The translations under genes and the position numbers were made by a program. A stretch of DNA of 43,929 bases from Prochlorococcus sp. AG-363-P06 (lineage in GTDB: Bacteria > Cyanobacteriota > Cyanobacteriia > PCC-6307 > Cyanobiaceae). The notes under the pieces were generated by a model. That model saw only the letters and a list, made by a program, of their open reading frames with translations. It was not told where the DNA came from and ran no database searches. Each line of letters begins with the position of its first letter. The first letter of the stretch is position 1. This document shows, piece after piece, positions 27,980 to 34,717 of this stretch. The stretch spans positions 1-43,929 of the forward strand of contig QCGD01000013.1 of assembly GCA_003280025.1 (NCBI GenBank), read 5' to 3'.

Positions 27980-28122
27980 TACTTCTGATTTTTTAAATAT
28001 AAGTTTTTTGAAATTGGTTTGTCTTTTGAAAAAAACAATAATAAAATGATTCCAAATAAACTTGAGAATGTGATTATTAGTTGAAAAACTTCAACTAATT
28101 CAACATTTTCAAAATTAAACAT
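27979..28122 (-). CDS. 47-residue membrane microprotein
   Basis: ATG 28122 to TAA 27979. Acidic N-terminus (MFNFENVELVEVFQL), one hydrophobic helix (IITFSSLFGIILLLFFS) and a Lys-rich tail (KDKPISKNLYLKNQK). Its TAA overlaps the ATG of the next microprotein, giving a probable two-subunit membrane pair. Function unknown. Confidence 0.6.
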   Translation of the reverse strand: MFNFENVELVEVFQLIITFSSLFGIILLLFFSKDKPISKNLYLKNQK

Positions 28123-28266
28123 GCTAAATAAATTAGAATATTTATTTCAAATTTAACAATTATTTAGGATAATCAAAAGAGTAATCTTTCTTATTTTATT
28201 TTCAAGATTTGTTTTGATTTATCTTAAAATTTATAATAAGCAATGAAAGCTTCTTAAATATTTCAG

Positions 28267-28539
28267 CTATATTATAAGAATTGTTTGAGATCCGTCTTTG
28301 TTATCAGTTACGGTTATTTTTTGATTTGGAAATAATTTAGAGAATAATTTTTTTAATTCTGAATTTTCATCAGATTTGATACTTTGTGAAAAATCTGCAT
28401 TAATTTTCCAATTTTCATCTACATATAATTCTTTCTCATTATTTTGTTCTTCCATTAAGGCTCTATTCATAATATTGAGTAGGAATTCTGAATTGTGATC
28501 TTTTTCATTTCTAGAATTATCTAATTGATTTTTAATCAT
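28267..28539 (-). CDS. Small acidic hypothetical protein
   Basis: A 90-residue soluble protein. The N-terminal half is charged and helical (SEFLLNIMNRALMEEQNNEK). The C-terminus reads as a short beta hairpin (KITVTDNKDGSQTILII). No family recognised. ATG start, no close neighbour on its strand except the microprotein pair, 145 bases away. Confidence 0.5.
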   Translation of the reverse strand: MIKNQLDNSRNEKDHNSEFLLNIMNRALMEEQNNEKELYVDENWKINADFSQSIKSDENSELKKLFSKLFPNQKITVTDNKDGSQTILII

Positions 28540-28797
28540 TATTTTAAAAACTTCTAAGGAAAATATTGTATTAAATTGATCAACAAAAATGTCCTAATTA
28601 CTTTAATAAGAGTTGAACAATTTTTATTCTAACAAGTAAGAATAAGTTTACTTTGAGATTATTAGCAAAAGGTGAAAATCTAATTTTTAGATTAATTAAT
28701 CGCCTGATCTTATATTTTAAAAATAACCAAAATTTTGTGTGGTAAATTCCTTTTAAATATAAAGTGGCAAGATTGATGAGAGTCTAAATTATTATTT

Positions 28798-28962
28798 TTA
28801 GTGATTAGAACCTTTTAATGGAGGTTCCCATTTACAACTAATTTTACATTCTTCTAGGGATTTCTCCGAACCATTCTTAAGTTCGCAACTACGTAGACAG
28901 TCATAAAATGCATATTTAGGGTCTAATTCATTTTTGAATAGTTTATCTCTAAATGTATTCAT
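28798..28962 (-). CDS. 54-residue twin-CX3C microprotein
   Basis: ATG 28962 to TAA. The protein has two CX3C pairs, DCLRSCELK (C22/C26) and EECKISCKW (C39/C43), separated by 12 residues. This is a helical-hairpin arrangement able to form two disulfides or bind a metal, like small CHCH-type proteins in outline only. No signal peptide. Its ATG overlaps the TGA of the upstream microprotein as ATGA, so the two are translationally coupled. Confidence 0.6.
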   Translation of the reverse strand: MNTFRDKLFKNELDPKYAFYDCLRSCELKNGSEKSLEECKISCKWEPPLKGSNH

Positions 28963-29090
28963 AATTGAAATCCTTTTTCTTTTTTTTCAAGTTGATTAAT
29001 CAATTTGTCCAACCAAATTGTGTTGCTAACATTTTTTGTGTTGTTAACATTTCCTGTATTTTTAAAGTATTTGGTTTTAAACGTACTCAT
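28959..29090 (-). CDS. 43-residue WLDxLIN microprotein
   Basis: ATG 29090 to TGA 28959. It starts MSTFKTKYFKN, has a polar Asn/Thr-rich middle, then IWLDKLINQLEKKEKG. A paralogue with the same MST start and EWLDEMINKLEEMN core lies at 33095-33211. Its TGA overlaps the start of the twin-CX3C gene (ATGA). Function unknown; the pair conservation inside the window supports coding. Confidence 0.6.
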   Translation of the reverse strand: MSTFKTKYFKNTGNVNNTKNVSNTIWLDKLINQLEKKEKGFQL

Positions 29091-29283
29091 GAAGTTATAC
29101 CTTAAATACGTGAAGTTAATTTAATTGCAATAATTGAGATTAACTAGAGCAAAAATACTGATTATGAATATAGTGAAATATTTAATATAAAAAATTAATT
29201 AGTAAAAATACTCTGGCACAAATTTTTTTCTAATGATATTTTTATTAATACGTTCATCCAATTAACATATCTGGACGCATGAC

Positions 29284-29309
29284 ATGAGAATAGGGAACGG
29301 GATTCTCAT
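29284..29309 (+). promoter_or_regulatory. 5' leader hairpin before a microprotein gene
   Basis: Perfect 8-bp inverted repeat ATGAGAAT/ATTCTCAT with a purine-rich 10-base loop AGGGAACGGG, ending 15 bases before the 29325 start codon. The loop contains ribosome-site-like GGGA, so it could control translation or be a small RNA element. Inference only. Confidence 0.45.
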
Positions 29310-29324
29310 TAACTGCTTAAGGTC

Positions 29325-29489
29325 ATGAATAACCTCTTACAAATTAGGGCTAAAATAAACAAAGCTGCAAAACTAAAGCAAGCTCAACTTTTGGCAACTA
29401 AGAATGGACAAGTTACTCCATATAGAATATCGGTTTTTAAAGAAAGAGTTAAGGCAGCTCAAAAAGATTTAGAAACCCTAGATTCATAA
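29325..29489 (+). CDS. 54-residue basic helical microprotein
   Basis: ATG to TAA. Sequence is an Ala/Lys/Gln-rich amphipathic helix (IRAKINKAAKLKQAQLLATK), a short GQVTPYRISVF link and a second helix (KERVKAAQKDLETL). It looks like a nucleic-acid-binding or helical-hairpin protein; no family recognised. A hairpin precedes its start and a terminator-like element follows. Confidence 0.6.
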   Translation: MNNLLQIRAKINKAAKLKQAQLLATKNGQVTPYRISVFKERVKAAQKDLETLDS

Positions 29490-29504
29490 TATAGAATTAT
29501 TACT

Positions 29505-29545
29505 TTTCAACTGATCTAAATTAGAGGGGTAAACCCTCTTTTTTT
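29505..29545 (+). terminator. Terminator-like copy of the recurrent element
   Basis: Contains the shared GATCTAAA core (29513-29520), then stem AGAGGG (29523-29528) and CCCTCT (29534-29539) around GTAAA, and a long T-run. As RNA this is a good intrinsic terminator for the 29325 gene. The loop also carries GGTAAA where other copies have their -10 box. No gene starts right after it. Confidence 0.6.
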
Positions 29546-29741
29546 AGGGACAAAGCTTTTTTAAAAAAATAAAAAATAAAAAAGTAATAGAGTTATAAAA
29601 TTAACTAAAAAGAAATCTATATATTATTAGTGAGATTTTATAAAACAGCTAAATCATCTGAAATTTGTACCTCTAATTAATTTTATGAAAATAAGGAATT
29701 GACACTAAGTTGTGTTGTTGTATGTTGAGTTTAAGTGAATA

Positions 29742-29882
29742 ATGTTTATGAAAAAAATAAATAAAAAATATGCTGAAATAATGCGTAAAGCAGATAATGC
29801 TGTTGGAAGAAAAGAAGTAGTTAGATTACTAAAAGAGGCTGCACATATAAAGTCAAATTTTGATGAAAATTTTGCGGCTTAA
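29742..29882 (+). CDS. 46-residue basic microprotein
   Basis: ATG 29742 (second ATG 29748) to TAA. A basic helical protein: KKINKKYAEIMRKADNAVGR, then KEVVRLLKEAAHIKSN. Spacing and composition look coding. No family recognised. It is followed 64 bases on by a DUF1330 gene. Confidence 0.55.
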   Translation: MFMKKINKKYAEIMRKADNAVGRKEVVRLLKEAAHIKSNFDENFAA

Positions 29883-29946
29883 AAAATAAAATAATCATAT
29901 CTCAAACTTAATGTAGTATATATATAATTTTAAATTAATTTGTTTG

Positions 29947-30243
29947 ATGACTAAAGGTTATTGGCTCGTTACTACAACTGTTACTAATCCAGCTTTTGCT
30001 GAATATGTCGAAGAATTTCAACCTTGGGTGAAGTCATTAGGTGGTTTAGTATTTGCAAAGGACATCGACAGTCAAACGGTTGAAGGAAAGGGTGGTAAAT
30101 TAGCAGTGATCATTCAGTTCCCATCAAAGAAAGATGCTGTTGATGCTTATAAAAGCTCAGAATATCAAGAGCTAAGCAAGTTAAGGTGGGCTAACTCAAA
30201 GGATACAAATATTACTATCATGGAAGGAGGTTTAGTTCATTAA
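29947..30243 (+). CDS. DUF1330-family protein
   Basis: A 98-residue protein with a ferredoxin-like alpha/beta fold pattern. It starts MTKGYWLVTTTVTNPAFAEY, followed by SLGGLVFAKDIDSQTVEG and IIQFPSKKDAVDAYKSSEYQ, which matches the DUF1330 (dimeric alpha-beta barrel) layout. The family has no settled function. ATG 29947 is preferred over the TTG one codon earlier. Soluble, about 100 residues as usual. Confidence 0.85.
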   Translation: MTKGYWLVTTTVTNPAFAEYVEEFQPWVKSLGGLVFAKDIDSQTVEGKGGKLAVIIQFPSKKDAVDAYKSSEYQELSKLRWANSKDTNITIMEGGLVH

Positions 30244-30297
30244 CAATATTTTTTTATATATTATTTTAATTTCAAATAGTAAGCTTTTTATAAAAAT

Positions 30298-30330
30298 GGA
30301 TCTAAAATAAGGGGTAATTATCTACTTGTT
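30298..30330 (+). promoter_or_regulatory. Diverged copy of the recurrent promoter-like element
   Basis: GGATCTAAAATAAGGGGTAAT (split core GATCTAAAATA and -10-like GGTAAT) 14 bases before the DUF3764 start. No good -35 box, so a weaker match than other copies. Confidence 0.35.
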
Positions 30331-30331
30331 T

Positions 30332-30637
30332 ATGCCTTGCGATGTTACTTCTGTGTTTACTTTTAAAATTCAGAGTACCTTCGATGAATGGTCAGCAATA
30401 TTTGATAGTGCAGAAGCAGATAAAAGACATTCTGAATTTGATATTAAGCCGCTTTTTAGAGGCGTAAGCAAGGAAGATCCTCAAAAAGTTATCGTTATTC
30501 ATCAAGCTCCAGAAGGTAATGTTCAAAAATTTCTGGAAGCAAACGGAGACTGGATGGCTACTCATAGAGTTGACCTATCAACAATGCAAGAATCCTCTTG
30601 GAATACTTCTCTAAGTAAGGAAAATTGTTGTGATTAA
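30332..30637 (+). CDS. DUF3764-family protein
   Basis: A 101-residue soluble protein. VFTFKIQSTFDEWSAIFDSA at the N-terminus, FRGVSKEDPQKVIVIHQAPE in the middle and WMATHRVDLSTMQESSW near the end fit the cyanobacterial DUF3764 pattern, a likely dimeric alpha-beta barrel. It ends with CC. Function unknown. ATG 30332 is preferred over the TTG two codons upstream. It follows the DUF1330 gene by 88 bases; both folds are similar, so they may be functionally related. Confidence 0.68.
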   Translation: MPCDVTSVFTFKIQSTFDEWSAIFDSAEADKRHSEFDIKPLFRGVSKEDPQKVIVIHQAPEGNVQKFLEANGDWMATHRVDLSTMQESSWNTSLSKENCCD

Positions 30638-31016
30638 TAAATAAATACTTACTACTTACAGGACTAGTGTAATCAATCTCTTATTTATATTTTTAACTGA
30701 ATTTTATATCCACTCCTAGATAACTCCTTTCTTGTCTGGGATTCAAAACAATAAAAATAGAGAATCAGGGGAACTATCTAGCTTTAATTCAATTATATAT
30801 AGATAAGATTTTAAACAGATTCCTACTGCTACCTAAGCAGTTGGCGGGTTTCTCATAAATCCTTAAGACTTGAGTTATAGCTTGGATGAATGATAATATC
30901 GCAATAAGTTTGAGACTAGATATTGATTTGTATTAGCTTGTATGTAAAAGTTATAGCCTCCTCAAACGATCTATCGATCCTTCAAATAAATATATCGCTC
31001 AAAGGATAGCTTTTTT
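30638..31016. other. Gap with hairpins, possible non-coding RNA
   Basis: No convincing gene. A hairpin ACTGCT/AGCAGT lies near 30825-30841. An ATCCTT/AAGGAT stem (30977-30982 and 31002-31007) is followed by a run of eight T, which would terminate a plus-strand transcript. These could mark a small RNA, but no known one is recognised. Confidence 0.35.
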
Positions 31017-31058
31017 TTGACAGTGTTCTAAAATTAACTTATAAAATACCATTGTTTA
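31017..31058 (+). promoter_or_regulatory. Promoter for the 31059 gene
   Basis: TTGACA (31017-31022), exactly 17 bases, then TATAAA (31040-31045). The spacer contains TTCTAAAAT, related to the recurrent element's core. The ATG is 14 bases beyond the -10, so the leader would be very short. No hairpin in this copy. Confidence 0.6.
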
Positions 31059-31409
31059 ATGAGAAAATTATTACTCTTACCTTTGTTTTTTGGTTTAGTG
31101 TCTCCAGCTATTGCTCATAATGAAGCTAATGGTGGTTGCGGTAATCATTGTGTTGCAGAATTAAGTTCAAGTATTAATCCTCGATTTAATTCTAATTCTA
31201 CTAATAAACCAAAAAAAATAATTATCGAGGAGATTAGTCAACCTTCATCAATTGATAATCAACCTTCATCAATTAATAATCCAATAGATGAACTTAATTC
31301 TAATGTAGAGAGAAATGCTGAAACAAATAACTATATGGCTATATATATCGTACTTGGGATATTATTCATAATAATTCCTTTAGTTATATGGAGGTACTTT
31401 ACTAAATAA
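31059..31409 (+). CDS. Exported hypothetical protein with C-terminal membrane helix
   Basis: A 116-residue protein with a signal peptide (LLLLPLFFGLVSPAIA, cleavage before HNEANG). A His/Cys segment follows (HNEANGGCGNHCVAELSSS), then a long Ser/Asn-rich low-complexity linker with the repeat QPSSIDNQPSSINN. A C-terminal transmembrane helix (AIYIVLGILFIIIPLVIW) ends in a basic tail. The mature N-terminus with H-x6-C-x3-C looks able to bind metal. No family recognised. Confidence 0.6.
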   Translation: MRKLLLLPLFFGLVSPAIAHNEANGGCGNHCVAELSSSINPRFNSNSTNKPKKIIIEEISQPSSIDNQPSSINNPIDELNSNVERNAETNNYMAIYIVLGILFIIIPLVIWRYFTK

Positions 31410-31438
31410 ATATAAGTTTGTATTTAAATGAGAATTGA

Positions 31439-31528
31439 CTGCGACAGGAGCTAAAAAGAATTATTGGATTTATTAAAATCTTAATTATTTCAATAATATT
31501 ATTCATAGTTATTATTTATCGAGGTTGA
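31439..31528 (+). CDS. Possible 29-residue membrane peptide with CTG start
   Basis: Frame LRQELKRIIGFIKILIISII ending in YRG before TGA. It looks like a basic-then-hydrophobic micro-membrane protein, but the only available start is CTG 31439 and no clear ribosome site precedes it. Low confidence. Confidence 0.25.
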   Translation: MRQELKRIIGFIKILIISIILFIVIIYRG

Positions 31529-31600
31529 TTATTTTCACTACTTTGGCATTATTCAATCAAACGCTTACTATTCGCATCTCTATATATTAAGTACAATTAT

Positions 31601-31641
31601 AATTCGATCTAAAATAGCATTGCTAAAGCTCTCTTTTTTTT
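31601..31641 (+). promoter_or_regulatory. Recurrent promoter-like element before the 31642 gene
   Basis: AATTCGATCTAAAATAGC core, then GCTAAA (31622-31627) and a CTCTTTTTTTT run touching the ATG. A short TAGC/GCTA stem is present. The -35 box is poor. Confidence 0.5.
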
Positions 31642-31902
31642 ATGGAAAATAAATTTTACCAATGGTGGAAGAATCATAGAAGAGTAATAACTTTTGGTTT
31701 GTTTCTATCCATTTTTGCTTTTTATCTTAGAATACCTTTTGAGAAGGAATCAAAAGTAAAAGATACCTGTGCGAAACTAAATTCAAGCTATCAAATCACA
31801 GGTGATGAAGCGATGAAGAAGCTTAATTTAAATGAAATAAAAAATTATTCTAATCGCGAGTTGGCTAACTATTACTGTGAGAGATATTTAGGTATTAAAT
31901 AA
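31642..31902 (+). CDS. Small membrane-anchored hypothetical protein with two Cys
   Basis: An 86-residue protein: a short basic start, one membrane helix (ITFGLFLSIFAFYLRIPF), then a charged, probably periplasmic, domain with Cys in KDTCAKLNSSYQ and a C-terminal YYCERYLGIK, likely disulfide-bonded. The C-A-x2-N-S … Y-C layout is shared with the protein encoded at 34129. ATG directly follows the T-run of the recurrent element. Function unknown. Confidence 0.55.
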   Translation: MENKFYQWWKNHRRVITFGLFLSIFAFYLRIPFEKESKVKDTCAKLNSSYQITGDEAMKKLNLNEIKNYSNRELANYYCERYLGIK

Positions 31903-31942
31903 CTGAAGATGAAACTCTTACTATTCGACTATATATAGTCGA

Positions 31943-31986
31943 TTGACATTTGATATAAAATATACAAATAGATACTCTGATTTTTT
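31943..31986 (+). promoter_or_regulatory. Recurrent promoter-like element before a leader peptide
   Basis: TTGACA (31943-31948), GATATAAAATATAC spacer, TAGATA, CTCTGATTTTTT, then ATG. Diverged copy, no stem. Confidence 0.45.
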
Positions 31987-32043
31987 ATGAATAAAGCATT
32001 TATTGCTGAAAAGTTAATTACACTTCTTGCTTCATTAATATGA
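31987..32043 (+). CDS. 18-residue leader peptide coupled to the next gene
   Basis: ATG to TGA, MNKAFIAEKLITLLASLI. Its TGA overlaps the next gene's ATG as ATGA. It starts immediately after a copy of the recurrent element, where other copies have their gene start. It could be a coupling leader or a split-off signal helix. Confidence 0.4.
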   Translation: MNKAFIAEKLITLLASLI

Positions 32044-32456
32044 TAATGAAAAACTTAGGTTTATATATCGCTCTTGTTTTTATCTTTTTGGGAGTACTTA
32101 TTTATGGAGATGATTACTCCTCTTGGGAACGGGAGAGAAAAAATAAAAAAATTGCAGAAGATGGATTACAAAGATTAGCAGATAATTATGGATTGAAAAT
32201 AAAAAATCCAATAGAAGATTTTAATCAGTGTAGTTATTGGTATGCTTATTATGAAGCAGGCATTAATCTTGGATTTTCTGATGAAAAGTTAAAAAATAAA
32301 GATAAATTTATGGTTCAATGTATCCCTGTAATTCAAGAATTGTTAAATAAATGCCAGGCTGAAGAAACAGAACTAGAAGGGAAAGGAGATTCTTCTCTTG
32401 TTCTTGAAAGAAGATGTCGCGCTGAGGCATTAGATCCATTAATAATAGAAAAATGA
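32040..32456 (+). CDS. Membrane-anchored hypothetical protein with conserved-looking Cys
   Basis: A 138-residue protein starting at ATG 32040 within the ATGA overlap (ATG 32046 possible). An N-terminal helix (GLYIALVFIFLGVLIYG) acts as anchor or uncleaved signal. A charged, mostly helical, probably exported domain follows, with four Cys (FNQCSYWYAYYEAG, VQCIPVIQELLNKCQAE, RRCRAEAL), enough for two disulfides. No family recognised. Sited in a cluster of similar one-helix-plus-Cys proteins (31642, 34129). Confidence 0.55.
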   Translation: MIMKNLGLYIALVFIFLGVLIYGDDYSSWERERKNKKIAEDGLQRLADNYGLKIKNPIEDFNQCSYWYAYYEAGINLGFSDEKLKNKDKFMVQCIPVIQELLNKCQAEETELEGKGDSSLVLERRCRAEALDPLIIEK

Positions 32457-32680
32457 AACGATTATTACTTAAAAAGATATATTAAATAAAACTGAAAGTC
32501 GATCTAATAAAATTAACGACAATTTGATTACAAACTACATAGCTTTGTATTTTAGAAAAGAGACTCTAGGTTTGTAACCAAATAGGTAAAAAAATAGATC
32601 TTCTATTTACAGATTATTTTTATAGTGAATAGAACATATAACGCTAAATCTGTAAGGCGACAAGTGTCCCTCATCTGTTG

Positions 32681-32788
32681 TCACTTGGATCCGATAAGTT
32701 GCAGTGGTTGCTTACCGCCTTTACTGGTAGCACCTTTAACACCTTTCATTCTGGCACAAAAAGATTTACTTCTTTTAGCAGCTAACAA
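32681..32788 (-). pseudogene. Remnant of a KRSKSFCARMKG-type small basic protein
   Basis: The minus-strand frame (TTG 32788 to TGA) reads MLAAKRSKSFCARMKGVKGA then TSKGGK, matching my memory of a short basic protein common in marine cyanobacteria and their phages. After TSKGGK the expected ending is replaced by unrelated residues (QPLQLIGSK). The other frame stays open, suggesting a frameshift or fusion. No ATG start and no ribosome site. The region is richer in G+C than its surroundings, suggesting transfer. Confidence 0.4.
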
Positions 32789-32822
32789 GAAAAGGACTAG
32801 CTCTTAAAAAATGGAAGTGTAA

Positions 32823-32969
32823 TTAATCTTCTAGCTTTCTATCTTCCAATATTGCTTGTATTTGTATTGCCCTAGTTTTGCATTGGTTAACAGTTTCTTG
32901 GGCTTCATTGTGTTTTTTTACTACTTCCTGTAATTCAGTTTGTAGTTCTTCAATTGTAGGTTTTGTCAT
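32823..32969 (-). CDS. 48-residue coiled-coil microprotein
   Basis: ATG 32969 to TAA. A single long heptad-like helix: TIEELQTELQEVVKKHNEAQ, then ETVNQCKTRAIQIQAILED. Probably oligomeric, with one Cys. It is the last gene of a minus-strand run of three microproteins; 3 bases separate it from the preceding gene. Function unknown. Confidence 0.6.
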   Translation of the reverse strand: MTKPTIEELQTELQEVVKKHNEAQETVNQCKTRAIQIQAILEDRKLED

Positions 32970-32972
32970 ATT

Positions 32973-33056
32973 TTAAAAAGGTTTGCCAGTAGCAGTAACA
33001 GGTGTATTTATAAGAGCAATATTATCTTCTAATGCAGCGCAATGTGGAAATCTCAT
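32973..33056 (-). CDS. 27-residue MRFPHC microprotein
   Basis: ATG 33056 to TAA, with a near-perfect ribosome site AGGAGGTGATC right before the start, the best in the region. Product MRFPHCAALEDNIALINTPV plus seven residues. Its start matches that of the 40697 gene (MGFPHC). The H-C pair could bind metal. Confidence 0.5.
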   Translation of the reverse strand: MRFPHCAALEDNIALINTPVTATGKPF

Positions 33057-33094
33057 GATCACCTCCTAAAGATTGTTTTTTAGTCGGTCAGTTT

Positions 33095-33211
33095 TTAGGC
33101 TATTTCAGATGTGTTATTATTCATCTCTTCAAGTTTATTGATCATTTCATCTAACCATTCTGTATTTTTTTGTTCTTGTCTTTTATGGTTCTGGCTGTTT
33201 TGAGTACTCAT
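33095..33211 (-). CDS. 38-residue WLDxMIN microprotein
   Basis: ATG 33211 to TAA. MSTQNSQNHKRQEQKNTEWL then DEMINKLEEMNNNTSE. Paralogue of the 28959-29090 protein: both have an MST start, a polar linker and the W-L-D-x2-I-N-x-L-E core. First gene of the three-microprotein run. Confidence 0.6.
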   Translation of the reverse strand: MSTQNSQNHKRQEQKNTEWLDEMINKLEEMNNNTSEIA

Positions 33212-33326
33212 GAAATAAAATTATGTCTAAAGTTTGCCTAATTTATCTAGATAATTTATTTTTATCAATGAGCAAAAATGCGGTAAATCTTAGAAATGAT
33301 ATTGAAAACTTCGGGAATTATTATTA

Positions 33327-33583
33327 TTAAAACCTAAAAAAGCTAAATTCTTTTATTTTTTCTGGAGCATAATCTGAAATTCCAAACTGGATACATTCCA
33401 TTTTTTCATCAGTTGAATTCCTTGATAGGAAGTAAAAAAAATATCTCAATTGGCACGACTCTATTTTAAAAAGGACCAAATCACCTCCAACTCTCTTCAA
33501 TGTTAGTAAAAAGTGACTGTAATCAAAAAAATATAGTTTGTGAATATCCTTTCTTTGAATTGGTTTTTAAGATTCCAGTCCAC
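33327..33583 (-). pseudogene. Frameshifted 'CIQFGISDYAP' family gene
   Basis: The minus strand reads, from GTG 33583, VDWNLKNQFKER in one frame. It then continues only in another frame as KDIHKLYFFDYSHFLLTLKR, VGGDLVLFKIESCQLRYFF and MECIQFGISDYAPEKIKEF to TAA. The second frame has no ATG/GTG start before its upstream TAA. One single-base indel near 33545-33555 would restore an 85-residue protein. A relative with the same MECMQFGICDYAP core is intact at 34718-34891. It may be a true decay event or a sequence error. Confidence 0.6.
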
Positions 33584-33660
33584 AGTATTCTTAAACTCTA
33601 ACTATTACCACCTATAAACTATTCCCTTACATTTAATGGGTTGAAGAAATGAAAGTTTTT

Positions 33661-33702
33661 TAGACAATCTATCGAAATTTATAGGGATAAAACCCTCTTT
33701 TT
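33661..33702 (+). promoter_or_regulatory. Diverged, orphan copy of the recurrent element
   Basis: TAGACAATCTATCGAAATTT, then AGGGATAAAACCCTCTTTTT with an AGGG/CCCT stem and GATAAA in its loop. No plus-strand gene starts after it. It lies against the 3' end of the 33723 gene. Confidence 0.45.
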
Positions 33703-33722
33703 CAACTTACTTCTTTACCTTC

Positions 33723-34004
33723 TTATTCATCTTCTTTAACTTCACTTTTTCTCTCATCTTCCGGGTTCTCTTGTTCTTCTATTAATAATTCTTGATTAAC
33801 GATACTTTTTTTATCATCTTGAGGTTTTATTTCCTCTTTTTTTAGTTCAGCCTCTTTGATCTTTGGTTTTTCATCTTTAACTTCGACTACGTTCAACTCT
33901 GATGTTTTAGAGGCAAACTTACCTTTAATGAAATTGAATATGAAAATTAGAATAGGAACATGAGCTAAGCCACCTATGATTACTTTAGTTTGTGAATAAG
34001 CCAT
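33723..34004 (-). CDS. Membrane-anchored acidic low-complexity protein
   Basis: A 93-residue protein. One N-terminal hydrophobic segment (VIIGGLAHVPILIFIFNFI), then a highly charged Lys/Glu tail (VVEVKDEKPKIKEAELKKEE and EQENPEDERKSEVKEDE), likely disordered and cytoplasmic. No catalytic motif. It may be a scaffold or tether. ATG start. Confidence 0.5.
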   Translation of the reverse strand: MAYSQTKVIIGGLAHVPILIFIFNFIKGKFASKTSELNVVEVKDEKPKIKEAELKKEEIKPQDDKKSIVNQELLIEEQENPEDERKSEVKEDE

Positions 34005-34089
34005 TTATTTAGTTGAAAATATCTGCAATATTTAAGCATGAATTTAATTTGTTGATGCCTTTTATTAAGCAGTTAATTTTTTTTATCAA

Positions 34090-34128
34090 TTCATGTCGAT
34101 CTAAAATTTGTGGGATAAAACTATTTTT
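34090..34128 (+). promoter_or_regulatory. Recurrent promoter-like element before the 34129 gene
   Basis: GTCGATCTAAAATTTGTGG spacer, GATAAA (34114-34119), CTATTTTT and ATG. The -35 position reads TTCATG, a weak box. Confidence 0.5.
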
Positions 34129-34344
34129 ATGCAAAATTCAATAATCAAAGCATTTTTATTTTTAATTGCTTTAAGCACGTCTATTATTGCTGTTGAACTT
34201 ATACCAGTAAATATGGTTAATAAAGGAAAGTTGTTATGTGCAGAATATAACTCTGAAGCTAGGAATCAAGAACTAGCCAAAAGAAAACTCAGGTTATTTG
34301 TGGGGAAAAGTAAAGATATAGGAGCTTATTGCAATAATCTTTAA
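34129..34344 (+). CDS. Small exported or anchored hypothetical protein with two Cys
   Basis: I start at ATG 34129 (a TTG 21 bases earlier would lie inside the promoter-like element). The 71-residue product has an N-terminal helix (IIKAFLFLIALSTSIIAVEL) and a basic exported domain with Cys in KLLCAEYNSEARN and DIGAYCNNL. The layout resembles the 31642 protein (C-A-x2-N-S then Y-C). Function unknown. Confidence 0.55.
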   Translation: MQNSIIKAFLFLIALSTSIIAVELIPVNMVNKGKLLCAEYNSEARNQELAKRKLRLFVGKSKDIGAYCNNL

Positions 34345-34519
34345 ATGAAACTCTTAACTACCTTTCTATTAGGTCCTCACTGACAGCTAGCAAAGGGTAC
34401 CAACAATTAATTACTGCAGTATGGCATGTTGTAGAGCCTTAATGGTAAGTAGGTATAAAAACTCTTGATTTTTATTATCAGAGATACTAAATAAATAACA
34501 TGTAAAAGGAGGTTATTCA

Positions 34520-34681
34520 ATGACCCACTTAGGATTAGAGCTACTTATATTGACTGTTTCACTTATTTATTTTGGTGTTTTTATGACACAGAATTTTTAT
34601 GAACAAGGTAAAAGAGCTCATCTACGCAAAAACATTTTTTGTAGTAAATCATTAAATAATCCCTATTGCCTTGCAAAGTAG
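34520..34681 (+). CDS. 53-residue membrane microprotein
   Basis: ATG with a strong AAGGAGG site seven bases upstream. One N-terminal hydrophobic helix (LGLELLILTVSLIYFGVF), then a basic segment and two Cys (NIFCSKSLNNPYCLAK). Followed 36 bases later by the next small gene, probably co-transcribed. Function unknown. Confidence 0.6.
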   Translation: MTHLGLELLILTVSLIYFGVFMTQNFYEQGKRAHLRKNIFCSKSLNNPYCLAK

Positions 34682-34717
34682 TTGTGGATCAGAAATTCAA
34701 GAACATGGAGGTTAATT

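Noticed and set aside
32625-32807. 60-codon plus-strand frame with GTG start
   Set aside because: It is antisense to the KRSKSFCARMKG remnant and its composition (Leu/Pro/Cys runs) is explained by that.
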